Assembly (NCBI GenBank): GCA_000433455.1
Contig: HF992499.1
Coordinates: forward strand, 80,866-144,865
Direction of reading: 5' to 3'
DNA from: Mycoplasma sp. CAG:877
GTDB taxonomy: Bacteria; Bacillota_I; Bacilli_A; RF39; UBA660
Length of the DNA: 64,000 nt
A model generated the notes under the pieces. The model saw only the letters and a list, made by a program, of their open reading frames with translations, was not told where the DNA came from and made no database searches. Positions 7,327-15,762 of the stretch are shown here, one piece after another (positions within the stretch are counted from its first letter, which is position 1; every line of letters begins with the position of its first letter). The translations under genes were made by a program, and so were the position numbers.

Positions 7327-8847
7327 ATGGATGAGACAATAGGACAAAAAGGTGGTCACAATGATCAAAAAAGAAGCCTGATTATTACTAAAAAACAATT
7401 AGCAAAATTAAAAGCTTATCAAGAAGAACAAGAACTAAAAGAATTAGAGGATAAAGTAAAACGCCAGCAACTAGTAACCTTTATAAAAATAGCTCCGATA
7501 ATAATAACTGGTACCGTTTTAAAAACTTTATCTGGAACAGAACAAAAAGAAGCAACAAGTCCTCTAATACTACCAACTTCATCAGAAGAAAACTATAAAA
7601 AACAATCATTTCTTACTCAGGGTAAAGATGGCAATATAATAGAAGTAGAAATAAAGACTAGTGAACATACTAAAGAAAGAGTAAATATAAATTCTACTAA
7701 CTTAGAAAATCTACTTACTAATCACAAGCCTAAGAAAAGAAAAACAACACCTGTAGAAGTCATAGAAATAGATCAAACAAAAATTCCTATTAAAGAAACT
7801 ACCAAAGAAGATACTTTTGATCTTGATAAGTTAAAAAATAAAGAAATAGTAAGTCAATATGAAGAAAAACTAAAAGAAGCAAGAAGTAGTCTAAAAGATT
7901 TAATATATGAATATAACATTATAGAGAAAGCTTATCAAAATACCAAGAACACAAAAGAACTAGAAGAACTTCTAGATAGATTAAATTCACTTATCAAAAA
8001 GATTAATGAATTAAAAGATAAATTATCTCTAGATACTTCTGACAAATATGACTTTAACTATATCAAAGAACTAGCAAGTCTCTATATTGATTCTTTTAAT
8101 AATAAAGAAATAGTTAATGAAATAAAAGATTCAAAACTATATATTTCTATTTCAGATAAAGTATCTGAATTAAAAAAAGAAGAAGAACTATTAACTCTAC
8201 GCTTAGAAGAAAAAAAGAATAATCTTCAAATTGGAGAGAGTGAAATCGATGATTTTAAAGATAGATATGATAATTATAAAGACTTTAATGATAAGTTAGA
8301 AAAATTTAGAAAAGCTCAAGATATAATTGCTAGACAAACTCTAGAAAATGTCAGAAACTGTGTAACAATTCAAGAAAGAGTAGCCGTAACTACCAGAGTT
8401 TTAAATAGACAAGCAAGAAATCTAAGAAGAACACTAAGAAGAAGAGTTCTAATGCCCGGTCCAAGAGGAGCTAGAAGAATGACTGCTATAACAGGTGCTT
8501 ATCTTAGGACAATGCAAAACATATTAAGACCACAGCAAGTAGTAGAACATTATCAAAATGTAGAAATAACTGATTATTCTAAAGACATTGAATATAGTAT
8601 TAATGAAATAGATAAGAACCTAGCTTCTTTAAAAACAACATCCATAGAATTAAAAGATACTATTAAAATGATTGAAACTGATTATAAAGATTTTCTAGAT
8701 ACTAAAGAAGTAAAAGAACTATTAGCTAACCTAGAAGAAGTATATGATTCACTAAAGGAAAAGGAAGAAGATTTAATCAGAATAAAAGAAGAACAAGAGA
8801 AAAACTTATCTCTTCAAAAGGCTGCTTATGTAAAAAGAAGAGAATAA
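7327..8847 (+). CDS. Coiled-coil protein with one membrane segment and an Arg-rich core, unknown
   Basis: The 506 residues begin with a charged helix. A single hydrophobic stretch follows (about residues 48-66, IKIAPIIITGTVLKTL). Then comes a disordered, Lys/Thr-rich linker and a long coiled-coil region rich in Lys, Glu and Leu. Around residues 335-400 there is an unusual strongly basic block with many Arg and few acidic residues (NLRRTLRRRVLMPGPRGARR), and then coiled coil again to the end. This suggests a membrane-tethered cytoplasmic or external filament-like protein. I do not recognise a family. The start has only GGTGAT upstream. Confidence 0.65.
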   Translation: MDETIGQKGGHNDQKRSLIITKKQLAKLKAYQEEQELKELEDKVKRQQLVTFIKIAPIIITGTVLKTLSGTEQKEATSPLILPTSSEENYKKQSFLTQGKDGNIIEVEIKTSEHTKERVNINSTNLENLLTNHKPKKRKTTPVEVIEIDQTKIPIKETTKEDTFDLDKLKNKEIVSQYEEKLKEARSSLKDLIYEYNIIEKAYQNTKNTKELEELLDRLNSLIKKINELKDKLSLDTSDKYDFNYIKELASLYIDSFNNKEIVNEIKDSKLYISISDKVSELKKEEELLTLRLEEKKNNLQIGESEIDDFKDRYDNYKDFNDKLEKFRKAQDIIARQTLENVRNCVTIQERVAVTTRVLNRQARNLRRTLRRRVLMPGPRGARRMTAITGAYLRTMQNILRPQQVVEHYQNVEITDYSKDIEYSINEIDKNLASLKTTSIELKDTIKMIETDYKDFLDTKEVKELLANLEEVYDSLKEKEEDLIRIKEEQEKNLSLQKAAYVKRRE

Positions 8848-8907
8848 ATAATTAACTGTAAAATTTTGTATAAAATTGTCTATTTATTCATAATGACAAG
8901 TTGATTA

Positions 8908-8916
8908 TGATATAAT
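8908..8916 (+). promoter_or_regulatory. Extended -10 promoter of mraY
   Basis: TGA then TATAAT (8911-8916), 27 bases before the start at 8943. The -35 region is poor. Confidence 0.6.
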
Positions 8917-8942
8917 ATTGCAAGAGAAATGGAGTGACAAAG

Positions 8943-9923
8943 ATGTTACTATTAACAAAAGCTATAGTTGCTATCATGATGGGCTTTTTAATGTCTGCTG
9001 GACTAGGTCTAATTTTAGTACCATGTCTAAAAAAACTTAGAGTCGGTCAAAAAATAAGTATATTTGTAGGAGAAACACATCGAAAAAAAGAAGGTACTCC
9101 TACTATGGGAGGTCTAATATTTATACTCCCAACTATAATTGCGACAATTGCCCTAGTATTGATGGGAAAAGTACCTTACACATCTAATTTAGGAATCGTC
9201 TTACTAGTATTTTTAGGATATGCTTGTATCGGTTTCCTAGATGATTTTTTATCGATTAGAAAAGGTAATAATGAAGGTCTAACTACTTATCAAAAACTAT
9301 TTATGCAAGTCTTAATCGCAATAGGCTTTTTCTATATTTATATGCGTTCTGGTGGACAAACTTCCTGGGTAGTAGGAACACTCCATATTGATATAGAAAT
9401 GGGCTGGTTATATGGCTTATTTATATTATTTGTCTTAGTAGGAGCATCAAATGCTGTAAATATAACAGATGGTCTAGATGGTCTAGCTGGTGGCTTATCA
9501 GCAATAGCTTTTATAGCCTTCAGTTTAATATCATTAATGGTAGGCTTTGAAGATATAGGAATGTTTAGTTTAATACTTGTTGGTAGTATTGTTGGTTTCT
9601 TAATATACAATACTTATCCTGCTAAAATATTTATGGGAGATACAGGTTCCCTTGCCCTAGGTGGAGTAATGGGTGCAATCGCAATCCTAACTCATAGAGA
9701 ATTAACTCTTTTAGTAGTTGCGAGTGTCTTTGTAATAGAAACATTATCTGTAATTATTCAAACAATTTCTTATCAATTATTTCATAAGAAAATATTCTTA
9801 ATGACACCTCTTCATCATCATTTTGAAAAACTAGGATGGAAAGAAACTGATATCGTAAAATTGTTCTGGGTATGTGGCTTAATATTATCAATGGCTGGAA
9901 TTATATTCGGAGTATGGCTATAA
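8943..9923 (+). CDS. mraY: Phospho-N-acetylmuramoyl-pentapeptide-transferase (lipid I synthase)
   Basis: MraY joins UDP-MurNAc-pentapeptide to undecaprenyl phosphate, the first membrane step of peptidoglycan synthesis. Visible family motifs are FLDDF, NAVNITDGLDGLAGG, the GDTGSLALGG loop and the HHHFEKLGW motif, spread among about ten hydrophobic helices. I start at ATG 8943 (326 aa) because GGAG at 8931-8934 is ideally spaced; the upstream in-frame GTG 8934 overlaps that Shine-Dalgarno. It sits just before a SEDS gene, as in dcw clusters, but the other dcw genes are absent. Confidence 0.96.
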   Translation: MLLLTKAIVAIMMGFLMSAGLGLILVPCLKKLRVGQKISIFVGETHRKKEGTPTMGGLIFILPTIIATIALVLMGKVPYTSNLGIVLLVFLGYACIGFLDDFLSIRKGNNEGLTTYQKLFMQVLIAIGFFYIYMRSGGQTSWVVGTLHIDIEMGWLYGLFILFVLVGASNAVNITDGLDGLAGGLSAIAFIAFSLISLMVGFEDIGMFSLILVGSIVGFLIYNTYPAKIFMGDTGSLALGGVMGAIAILTHRELTLLVVASVFVIETLSVIIQTISYQLFHKKIFLMTPLHHHFEKLGWKETDIVKLFWVCGLILSMAGIIFGVWL

Positions 9924-9946
9924 AGTCCAAATAGGACTTTTTTTTA
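9922..9946 (+). terminator. Rho-independent terminator after mraY
   Basis: Stem 9922-9928 with 9934-9940, a five-base loop, then eight T. It separates mraY from the SEDS gene. Confidence 0.85.
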
Positions 9947-9979
9947 TGCAAAAAACATATACTTTACAAGGTGATAAGT

Positions 9980-10996
9980 ATGCAAAAGAAAATAGATAAA
10001 ATTCTCTTCTTCACCAGTATTATTTTATCTTTATTTGGTATTGTAATGATTTATTCTGCCTCTAGTATTTGGGCTGAGTATAAATTTAATGATGCTTTTC
10101 ATTATTTAAAGTATCAAACAATATTTTTTATAGTTGGTATAATTATCATGTTAATTATTTCTAAAATAGATTATAAAAATTACTATGAAAAAGCTAATCT
10201 TATTTTATCTATTTGTCTTATTCTATTAGTACTAGTTATAATACCTGGTATTGGTAGTATTAGAAATGGTTCTAGATCCTGGTTTGGAATAGGCCCATTT
10301 GGTATTCAACCTAGTGAAGCAGCTAAACTTGGTTTAATTATTTTTACAAGTAAATACTTATCTAAAAGCAATAAGTTTTTAAAAAGCTATAAACAAGGAG
10401 TTTTTCCTATTCTTGGTATAACTCTTCTTATCTTTTTTCTTATAATGCTTCAACCAGATCTTGGTACTGGTGTGATTTTAGTTATGTCAATTATCTCTTT
10501 ATTATTTATTGCTGGTGTAAATATGAAGTTCTTTCTAGGTATTGGAATCCTTGGCATAATTGGTATTACTATTTTAATAATAATTGCCCCATATCGTATG
10601 GATAGAATAACGTCTTTTATAAATCCTTGGAATGATGCCTTAGGTACTGGCTTTCAAATAATTCAAAGTCTCTATGCCATTGGTCCAGGAGGACTACTTG
10701 GTACTGGCTTTCTAAACTCCGTTCAAAAACATTTCTATCTTCCAGAACCTCAAACTGATTTTATTTTTTCTATCATAGCTGAAGAGTTCGGAGTAGCAGG
10801 AGCTTTTATTGTAACAGGTTTATTTTCTCTAATTCTTTTGCGAGGTATAAAAATAGCCTTAAATTCTAAAGATCTATTTTCTAAATACTTATCATTTGGC
10901 ATGATCTTTCAAATTATCTTTCAAACTCTCATGAACCTAATGGTTGTAATTGGCATGATCCCAGTAACAGGGGTTGTACTTCGTGGTACCATATAA
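9980..10996 (+). pseudogene. SEDS-family glycosyltransferase (FtsW/RodA/SpoVE), 5' part, interrupted
   Basis: SEDS proteins polymerise lipid II into glycan strands. The piece shows the early FGIVMIYSASS helix, GSRSWFGIGPFGIQPSEAAKLGLI, LQPDLGTG and the long outer loop ending PEPQTDFIFSIIAEEFG, then GMIPVTG. There the reading frame enters the inserted element (10972) and stops after a few foreign residues. Start is ATG 9980, behind AAGGTGAT. The missing last 31 residues, including the PFLSYGGSS motif and final helix, lie at 15240-15338. The joined product would be 362 residues, a normal SEDS length. The truncated protein lacks an essential segment and is probably inactive. Confidence 0.92.
10964..10977 (+). 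other. Left junction of the inserted element (attachment site half)
   Basis: Host sequence GTAACA (10964-10969) is followed by the core GG (10970-10971) and then element sequence GGTTGT. Compared with the right junction, the simplest parent site is GTAACAGGTGTAAC, an imperfect palindrome around GG. That is the usual form of a serine-recombinase attB. It encodes Val-Thr-Gly-Val-Thr of the SEDS motif. Confidence 0.75.
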
Positions 10997-11255
10997 CTAC
11001 AGACACTTTTTAGCCCTTATAATAAGAGAAAAAAATGAATTTGCTAATTTTTTATTATTTAGAAAAAAATTAAAAATATATGAAAAAAGAAAAAAATTCA
11101 AAAGAATTGCAACTTTTTTTGAGGGTTGTCTGCTCATTACAACATTCAAAATAGAATTTTAGAGTTCTATGCTATTTAGATGTAAAAAATATGTAATTAT
11201 TATAATTTATAAAACGTGAATATTCATTTAATTAAATATTAAGATTTAATAATTG
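10997..11255. other. Non-coding left end of the element
   Basis: About 260 bases of very AT-rich sequence between the truncated SEDS frame and the promoter of the YibE/F genes. It contains short inverted repeats (for example around 11150-11170) but no convincing gene or terminator. A 62-codon TTG-initiated frame here has no ribosome site or family features and is not annotated. Confidence 0.5.
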
Positions 11256-11264
11256 TGATATAAT
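11256..11264 (+). promoter_or_regulatory. Extended -10 promoter of the YibE/F pair
   Basis: TGA followed by TATAAT (11259-11264), 20 bases before the start at 11284, with no clear -35. Confidence 0.55.
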
Positions 11265-11283
11265 ATTTTTTGGATGTGATAAA

Positions 11284-12345
11284 ATGTTTAATACAAAGAG
11301 AATAATTTTTATTGTGATATTTATAGTATCTATAATTTCTTTGATTTTTGTTTATAATGATGATTTCTTATATTCTAAGCAAATTATTAAAATAACAAAA
11401 ATTGATACAATTAGCAAAGAAGCATCTCAAAATTCATTAGGGTTAGAAGAAAAATACTATACGAGAAAGATAACTGGAATAATAACCAATGGTAAGCAAA
11501 AAGGAAAGAAAAAAAGTGTATTATATGATGAATCTTATTCATCTGTTGTTACAGACAAGTATAAAGTTAATGACAAAATAATATTAGATTCGAGTGGTAT
11601 TGAATTAAAAAGAGATTTCTATCTAACTTTAATGATTGTTGTTTTTTTAAATTTACTTTATATAGTTGGTTCTTATAAAGGACTTTTATCTGTATTAAGT
11701 GTTATTTTGAATTTAGTGATTTTTTATATTGGTTTATTCTTATATTTTAAAGGTATTAATTTATTATTTTTATGTGTAATAGAAATGATTATTTTTTCTA
11801 TTATTTCTTTGATATTAGCCAGTGGTTTTAACAAGAAAACATTATCGGCAATCATTTCTGTAATTATATCAACATTAGTAATGCTCATAATAATTGTGAT
11901 TATTGTAAATTTCACAGGATATAAGGGGATAAACTTTAATGAATTATCATTTCTAACTGTTCCTATTGAAGATATTATATTGCCAGAACTATTAATCGGA
12001 TCTACAGGTGCAATCATGGATGTGGCTATTACAATTTCATCTTCTATATCGGAACTTATTCAAAAAGACAATAATATATCTGTTAAAAATCTGAAAAAAT
12101 CTGCTAGAGAAATAGGAAAAGATATAATGAGTACGATGAGTAATGTTTTATTTTTTACTTATTTATGTTCAGGACTTCCAATTTTTGTGTTAGCGTTACG
12201 CAATGGATTTTCAATGTATAATTATATTTCAACTAATTTTACATTAGAATTAACTAGATTCTTAATTGGTAGTATTGGTATTGTTTTAACTATTCCAGTA
12301 TCAGCACATACATCAATTAAATTGATGAAAAGAGGTGCAAAATGA
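11284..12345 (+). CDS. YibE/F-like multi-pass membrane protein (first of a pair)
   Basis: The 353-residue protein has an N-terminal membrane anchor, a soluble domain of about 90 residues (K/G/S-rich, about 30-120) and then seven or so hydrophobic helices. The conserved family segment GAIMDVAITISSSISEL lies before a cytoplasmic loop with KKSAREIGKDIMSTMSNVL. This matches the YibE/F family of unknown function. The next gene overlaps by four bases (ATGA) and has the same core, so the two probably form a heteromeric membrane complex. They are cargo of the inserted element. Ribosome site GGATGTGAT. Confidence 0.8.
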   Translation: MFNTKRIIFIVIFIVSIISLIFVYNDDFLYSKQIIKITKIDTISKEASQNSLGLEEKYYTRKITGIITNGKQKGKKKSVLYDESYSSVVTDKYKVNDKIILDSSGIELKRDFYLTLMIVVFLNLLYIVGSYKGLLSVLSVILNLVIFYIGLFLYFKGINLLFLCVIEMIIFSIISLILASGFNKKTLSAIISVIISTLVMLIIIVIIVNFTGYKGINFNELSFLTVPIEDIILPELLIGSTGAIMDVAITISSSISELIQKDNNISVKNLKKSAREIGKDIMSTMSNVLFFTYLCSGLPIFVLALRNGFSMYNYISTNFTLELTRFLIGSIGIVLTIPVSAHTSIKLMKRGAK

Positions 12346-13100
12346 ATATAATATTAATTATTTTATTATTTTTATTAATGATTTATATCGATATAAAGAG
12401 AGGAATAAAATTATTTTTATCCATATTATTTAATTTTATTATTTTAATGATTATTTTTTACTTAATTGCTGTTGGATTAAACCCTATAATTTGTTCTTTA
12501 ATAGGCTGTTTTATAATAAGTTATATAATACTATATTATGTAAACGAAAGAAACGTAAAAACAGAATCTAGTTTAAAATCAGTTATTATCGTTCTAATTA
12601 TATTATCTTTTCTCATATTTTTTGTAACGAAAATATCAAGAATTGCTGGTTTTGGATATGAATCGTATGAAGAGATAAATATGTTTTCTTATGATGTAAA
12701 AATAGATTTTACTAACATTGCAATTTCTATGATATTAATTAGTTTAATTGGAGCAACGGTTGATTCTTCCATAGCAATTTCATCTGCCTTATATGAAGTG
12801 TATGATAATAATAAAAATTTATCAAAAAAAGATTTATTTTTATCAGGAATGAATATAGGGAAAGATATATTATGTACGACAAATAACACCTTAATGTTTG
12901 CTTTTTTAGGTGAATTTATGACATTATTGATTTGGTTTTATAAAGGAAATTATTCGTTTTTAGAAATTGTAAATGCAAAGACTTTTGTTTCAGAAATGAT
13001 TAAAATATTATTTAGTGCAGTAGGCTGTATTATAGTTATACCTATAACTGCATATATTACAACGGAAACACTAAAAAAAGATGGCAAAACTAATTTCTAA
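12342..13100 (+). CDS. YibE/F-like multi-pass membrane protein (second of a pair)
   Basis: The 252 residues are mostly membrane helices. The signature segment GATVDSSIAISSALYEVYDNN and the following SGMNIGKDILCTTNNTLMFAFLGE parallel those of the first protein. It lacks the N-terminal soluble domain. The ATG overlaps the previous stop by four bases, so translation is coupled. The function is unknown. Its 3' end overlaps a broken permease remnant beginning at 13081. Confidence 0.8.
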   Translation: MNIILIILLFLLMIYIDIKRGIKLFLSILFNFIILMIIFYLIAVGLNPIICSLIGCFIISYIILYYVNERNVKTESSLKSVIIVLIILSFLIFFVTKISRIAGFGYESYEEINMFSYDVKIDFTNIAISMILISLIGATVDSSIAISSALYEVYDNNKNLSKKDLFLSGMNIGKDILCTTNNTLMFAFLGEFMTLLIWFYKGNYSFLEIVNAKTFVSEMIKILFSAVGCIIVIPITAYITTETLKKDGKTNF

Positions 13101-13272
13101 AAACATAGTTTTAGGATCATTTATGGGAATATTTCTAGGATTCTTTTTACCAGCGTGTGATTGTGCTGTTGGCTCTGTCTCTAAAATGAATATCTAGAAA
13201 AAAGCATCTCTTAACGTAGAAATTTCTTTTATCCTTGCTTCTCCAATAATAAATCTTGCTGTTTATTTTTAA
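13081..13272 (+). pseudogene. Remnant of a YraQ/DUF318-type permease
   Basis: In one frame the DNA reads GIFLGFFLPACDCAVGSVSKMNI, then TAG at 13195, then KKASLNVEISFILASPIINLAVYF and TAA. The P-x-CDC motif followed by FILASPIIN matches the predicted permease family (YraQ-like). Only about 60 residues of a roughly 300-residue protein remain, and an in-frame stop splits them, so this is a dead fragment. It overlaps the end of the second YibE/F gene, which suggests a past deletion inside the element. Confidence 0.6.
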
Positions 13273-13343
13273 ATAAAATGTCTAATTTTGTTTTTAATTC
13301 ATTAAATAAATAAGATTGACATAATTTTATACTAGGTGATGAT

Positions 13344-13499
13344 ATGGAGAAAATTTATAATAATAAAAAAGTTAAATTTTCATTTTTTTTTGATAAAAAT
13401 GGTAAATCTTTAAAAGATATTTTAGAAAAATGTTATCGTGAAGAAATTAGAAATGAACAAATACTTACTGGAGGTGCTAATAGTGATTTTCCAAAATAG
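13344..13499 (+). CDS. Small TnpW-like protein preceding the recombinase
   Basis: A 51-residue ORF (MEKIYNNKKVKFSFFFDKNG…) with AGGTGATGAT just upstream. Small proteins with a V-x-F-x-x-FF-x-x-NGK-like strand and a following charged helix (LKDILEKCYREEI) often precede large serine recombinases in Firmicutes mobile elements, where they are labelled TnpW or left unnamed. The position and look fit; similarity was judged by memory only. A regulatory or accessory role is inference. Confidence 0.5.
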   Translation: MEKIYNNKKVKFSFFFDKNGKSLKDILEKCYREEIRNEQILTGGANSDFPK

Positions 13500-13559
13500 A
13501 AAAAAGATTCTATTATTACAGAAAAGAGACTTAAAATTTATTAAAGGGTGGCAAATTAG

Positions 13560-15173
13560 GTGTTAATTGATAATAAAATTTATAATTGTGCTGAATATTT
13601 AAGACTATCTAAAGATGATTTAGGTAAAAATGATGAATCATCATCTATTCAAAGTCAAAGATTGATAATTGAAGGTTTTGCTAAACATAATAATTTAAAA
13701 ATAGTTGAAGAATATGTCGACGATGGTTATTCTGGTGGTAATTTTGATAGACCTGCATTTATTAGAATGATTGAAGACATCGAATCTGGAAAAATAAATT
13801 GTGTTATAACAAAAGATTTATCTAGGCTTGGACGAGAAATGTATAAAACTGGAAATTATATTGAAGAATATTTTTTAGAACATGACGTTAGATATATTGC
13901 TATCAATGATTCTTATGACTCTAATATTGGAGATTCTATGCTTGGTATAAGATTAGGTGTCAATGATTTGTATCTAAGAGATATATCAAAAAAGGTACGT
14001 TCATCATTTAGGGTAAAACAAGAGCGTGGTGAGTATATAGGAAGTTTTCCATGTTATGGTTATATTAAGAACCCAGAAGATAAACATAAATTAATTGTTG
14101 ATCCTGTGGCGTCTAAAGTTATTAAATTGATATATCAACTATGTTTGGAAGGATTTGGAATTACTAGAATATGCCAAAAACTAACAAATGAAAAAATACC
14201 TATTCCTATTGTTTATAAAAAAGAACCAAGAGGACTACTAGTAACTGAAAACGATGGATTTGGTATTTGGAAAAATTCAACGGTTAGAAATATATTAAAG
14301 AGTCAAATGTATATTGGAAACATGGTTCAACATACACATGAAAAGATTAGTTATAATCAAAAAAAATGTAAGCATTTAAAGGAAAATGATTTTATAATAG
14401 TTGAACATACACATGAACCTATTATTAGTATAGAAGATTTTAATAAAGTACAAGAAATTTTGAAACAAAAAAGCCATACTCCAGTAGATAGAAACTTTGA
14501 CAGATTTTTATTATCAGGGATAATGTTTTGTGGCAAATGTGGGCATACTTTAGGTGTTGGAGTAAAAAAAACAAAATCAGTTCCATCACAATATACACAT
14601 TGTAATCATTATACAAGAAAAGGTGTGAAAAGTGGATGTACTCCTAATAGACTTAATTATTACTTATTAGAAAAAGATATAATTAATTTTTTAAACGAAG
14701 TTGGCGAAGAATTTATCAAGTATTATGATATTAGGAATTTGGTTGAAGACTCTGTATATGTTTATAATCGTGATATAGATGATATGAAAAAAGAGTTAAG
14801 TCAATTGGAAAAAGATATAAATAAAAAAATAAATATTATTTCTAATTTGTATAATGATAAAATTGATGGAGTTATTTCTGTTGATGTATACAAAAGTTTA
14901 GCAGATAACCATGAGAGAGAATTAAAAAAACTAAAGAAAAAACAAGAAGGATTAGAAAATAAATTAAAGATATTTTCTATTAAATCAAAAGAAAAAGAAT
15001 TTACTAAATGTCGTGAATCAGTAGAAAATTTTATGAAATTAAAAGTACCTTCTAGGAGTACAATAAAAAATTTGATTAGTAAAATTGTTATATATGATGA
15101 AGGCAATGAAAAAGAGGTTAAGGTGTTTTTTAGATTTAAAGAACTTACCAATATATCAAGTAAGTTAGTTTAA
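13560..15173 (+). CDS. Large serine recombinase of the element
   Basis: The 537 residues have the standard order. The N-terminal resolvase domain has YLRLSKDD with the nucleophile Ser17, then YVDDGYSGGNFDRPAF and DLSRLGRE. Next come the recombinase domain (about 160-280), a zinc ribbon with CGKCGHT and a second pair CNHY…GC (about 325-365), and a C-terminal coiled coil (about 395-480). It cuts both strands and joins attachment sites through a two-base core, here GG. Translation starts at GTG 13560, behind AAAGGGTGG. It is TnpX/TndX-like. Integration needs no other enzyme; excision usually needs a directionality factor, for which the small 13344 ORF is a candidate. Confidence 0.93.
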   Translation: MLIDNKIYNCAEYLRLSKDDLGKNDESSSIQSQRLIIEGFAKHNNLKIVEEYVDDGYSGGNFDRPAFIRMIEDIESGKINCVITKDLSRLGREMYKTGNYIEEYFLEHDVRYIAINDSYDSNIGDSMLGIRLGVNDLYLRDISKKVRSSFRVKQERGEYIGSFPCYGYIKNPEDKHKLIVDPVASKVIKLIYQLCLEGFGITRICQKLTNEKIPIPIVYKKEPRGLLVTENDGFGIWKNSTVRNILKSQMYIGNMVQHTHEKISYNQKKCKHLKENDFIIVEHTHEPIISIEDFNKVQEILKQKSHTPVDRNFDRFLLSGIMFCGKCGHTLGVGVKKTKSVPSQYTHCNHYTRKGVKSGCTPNRLNYYLLEKDIINFLNEVGEEFIKYYDIRNLVEDSVYVYNRDIDDMKKELSQLEKDINKKINIISNLYNDKIDGVISVDVYKSLADNHERELKKLKKKQEGLENKLKIFSIKSKEKEFTKCRESVENFMKLKVPSRSTIKNLISKIVIYDEGNEKEVKVFFRFKELTNISSKLV

Positions 15174-15241
15174 TATTTAAAAAGTTATCACAATAGTATG
15201 GGCAACCTTTTATTTTTTTATAACTTTAAAATGGCAAAGGG
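15174..15241. other. Non-coding right end of the element
   Basis: After the recombinase stop are 68 AT-rich bases. They contain GTTATCACAATAGTATGGGC and CAACC, the rough reverse of a GGTTG…ATAAC pattern at the left end (10972-10998). This could be recombinase arm DNA; the similarity is weak. Confidence 0.4.
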
Positions 15242-15247
15242 TGTAAC
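15234..15247 (+). other. Right junction of the inserted element (attachment site half)
   Basis: Element sequence GGCAAAG (15233-15239) meets the core GG (15240-15241), followed by host TGTAAC (15242-15247). Joining with the left half rebuilds GTAACA-GG-TGTAAC. Confidence 0.75.
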
Positions 15248-15338
15248 ACTACCTTTCTTATCTTATGGAGGTAGTAGTCTTCTAATAACTTGTGCTTCTA
15301 TTGGTATACTTCTAAATATTAGTAAATATCAAATGTAG
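15240..15338 (+). pseudogene. SEDS-family glycosyltransferase, 3' part
   Basis: The frame [20 protein letters not shown] and onward through [12 protein letters not shown] to TAG 15338 is the conserved C-terminal motif and last helix of FtsW/RodA/SpoVE proteins. It has no start codon or ribosome site of its own. It continues the frame of the 9980 gene exactly when the element is removed. Confidence 0.92.
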
Positions 15339-15422
15339 TTTTATTATTTATGTAAAAATTATTCTTGAAGGTTCCAAAATCATAATATATACTAACATTA
15401 TGAAGTAAAAAGGAGAGTGCAC

Positions 15423-15644
15423 ATGTCAGAACAAAATTATGAATTTCATAAAAATAATGAAAAAGACACAATCTACTGGGTTAATAAAACAGATAGTATA
15501 GGAGAACATTTATTTACGTTTGATAAGAAAAAAATCTATAATTTATTTAAAGACTATCCACATGAGCTAACTAAAGAAGAAAAAGAAATATTTGACAAAG
15601 AAAACCCTTATTGGAAAAATTTTTTTGAAGATAGAAATAAATAA
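15423..15644 (+). CDS. Small conserved soluble protein, unknown
   Basis: The 73 residues are charged, without a signal or membrane segment. The pattern is NEKDTIYWV, then EHLFTFDKKKIYNLFKDYP, then EIFDKENPYWKNFF. It resembles a small uncharacterised Firmicutes family (possibly the DUF7675 type, from memory). ATG 15423 is chosen over the in-frame GTG 15417 because AAAAGGAGAG at 15409-15417 is its ribosome site. It is transcribed alone with its own terminator. Confidence 0.7.
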   Translation: MSEQNYEFHKNNEKDTIYWVNKTDSIGEHLFTFDKKKIYNLFKDYPHELTKEEKEIFDKENPYWKNFFEDRNK

Positions 15645-15680
15645 AATACAGTAATCAAAAATAACTGTATTTTTCTTTTC
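15643..15680 (+). terminator. Rho-independent terminator after the 73-aa gene
   Basis: A 10-bp stem (15643-15652 with 15664-15673), an 11-base loop and a T-rich run. Confidence 0.8.
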
Positions 15681-15762
15681 TACTGATAGTTATTTATCTA
15701 AATTTATGATATGATAATTATAAAGATTAAATAAGTATAAAGAAATTGGAAGTGTGTTAGTT

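Larger units (their letters stand above)
10972..15241 (+). mobile_element. 4.27-kb serine-recombinase element inserted in the SEDS gene
   Basis: The element lies between two parts of one SEDS gene. If bases 10972-15241 (4270 bp) are removed, codon 10970-10971 plus 15242 becomes GGT, and the frame continues [13 protein letters not shown] to a stop at 15338. It contains two YibE/F-like membrane genes, a broken permease remnant, a small TnpW-like ORF and a large serine recombinase at its right end, all on the + strand. Its coding sequence looks more T-rich than the host genes. No conjugation or replication genes are visible, so it is a minimal integrative element. No direct repeat longer than the core is needed, as expected for this recombinase class. 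Confidence 0.85.

Noticed and set aside
10974..11162. 62-codon frame at the left end of the element
   Set aside because: It begins with TTG directly at the junction, lacks a ribosome site and shows no family features; it is an accidental frame.
13081..13272. Readthrough or recoding of the TAG within the YraQ-like fragment
   Set aside because: Both ends of the permease are also missing, so decay explains the stop better than recoding.
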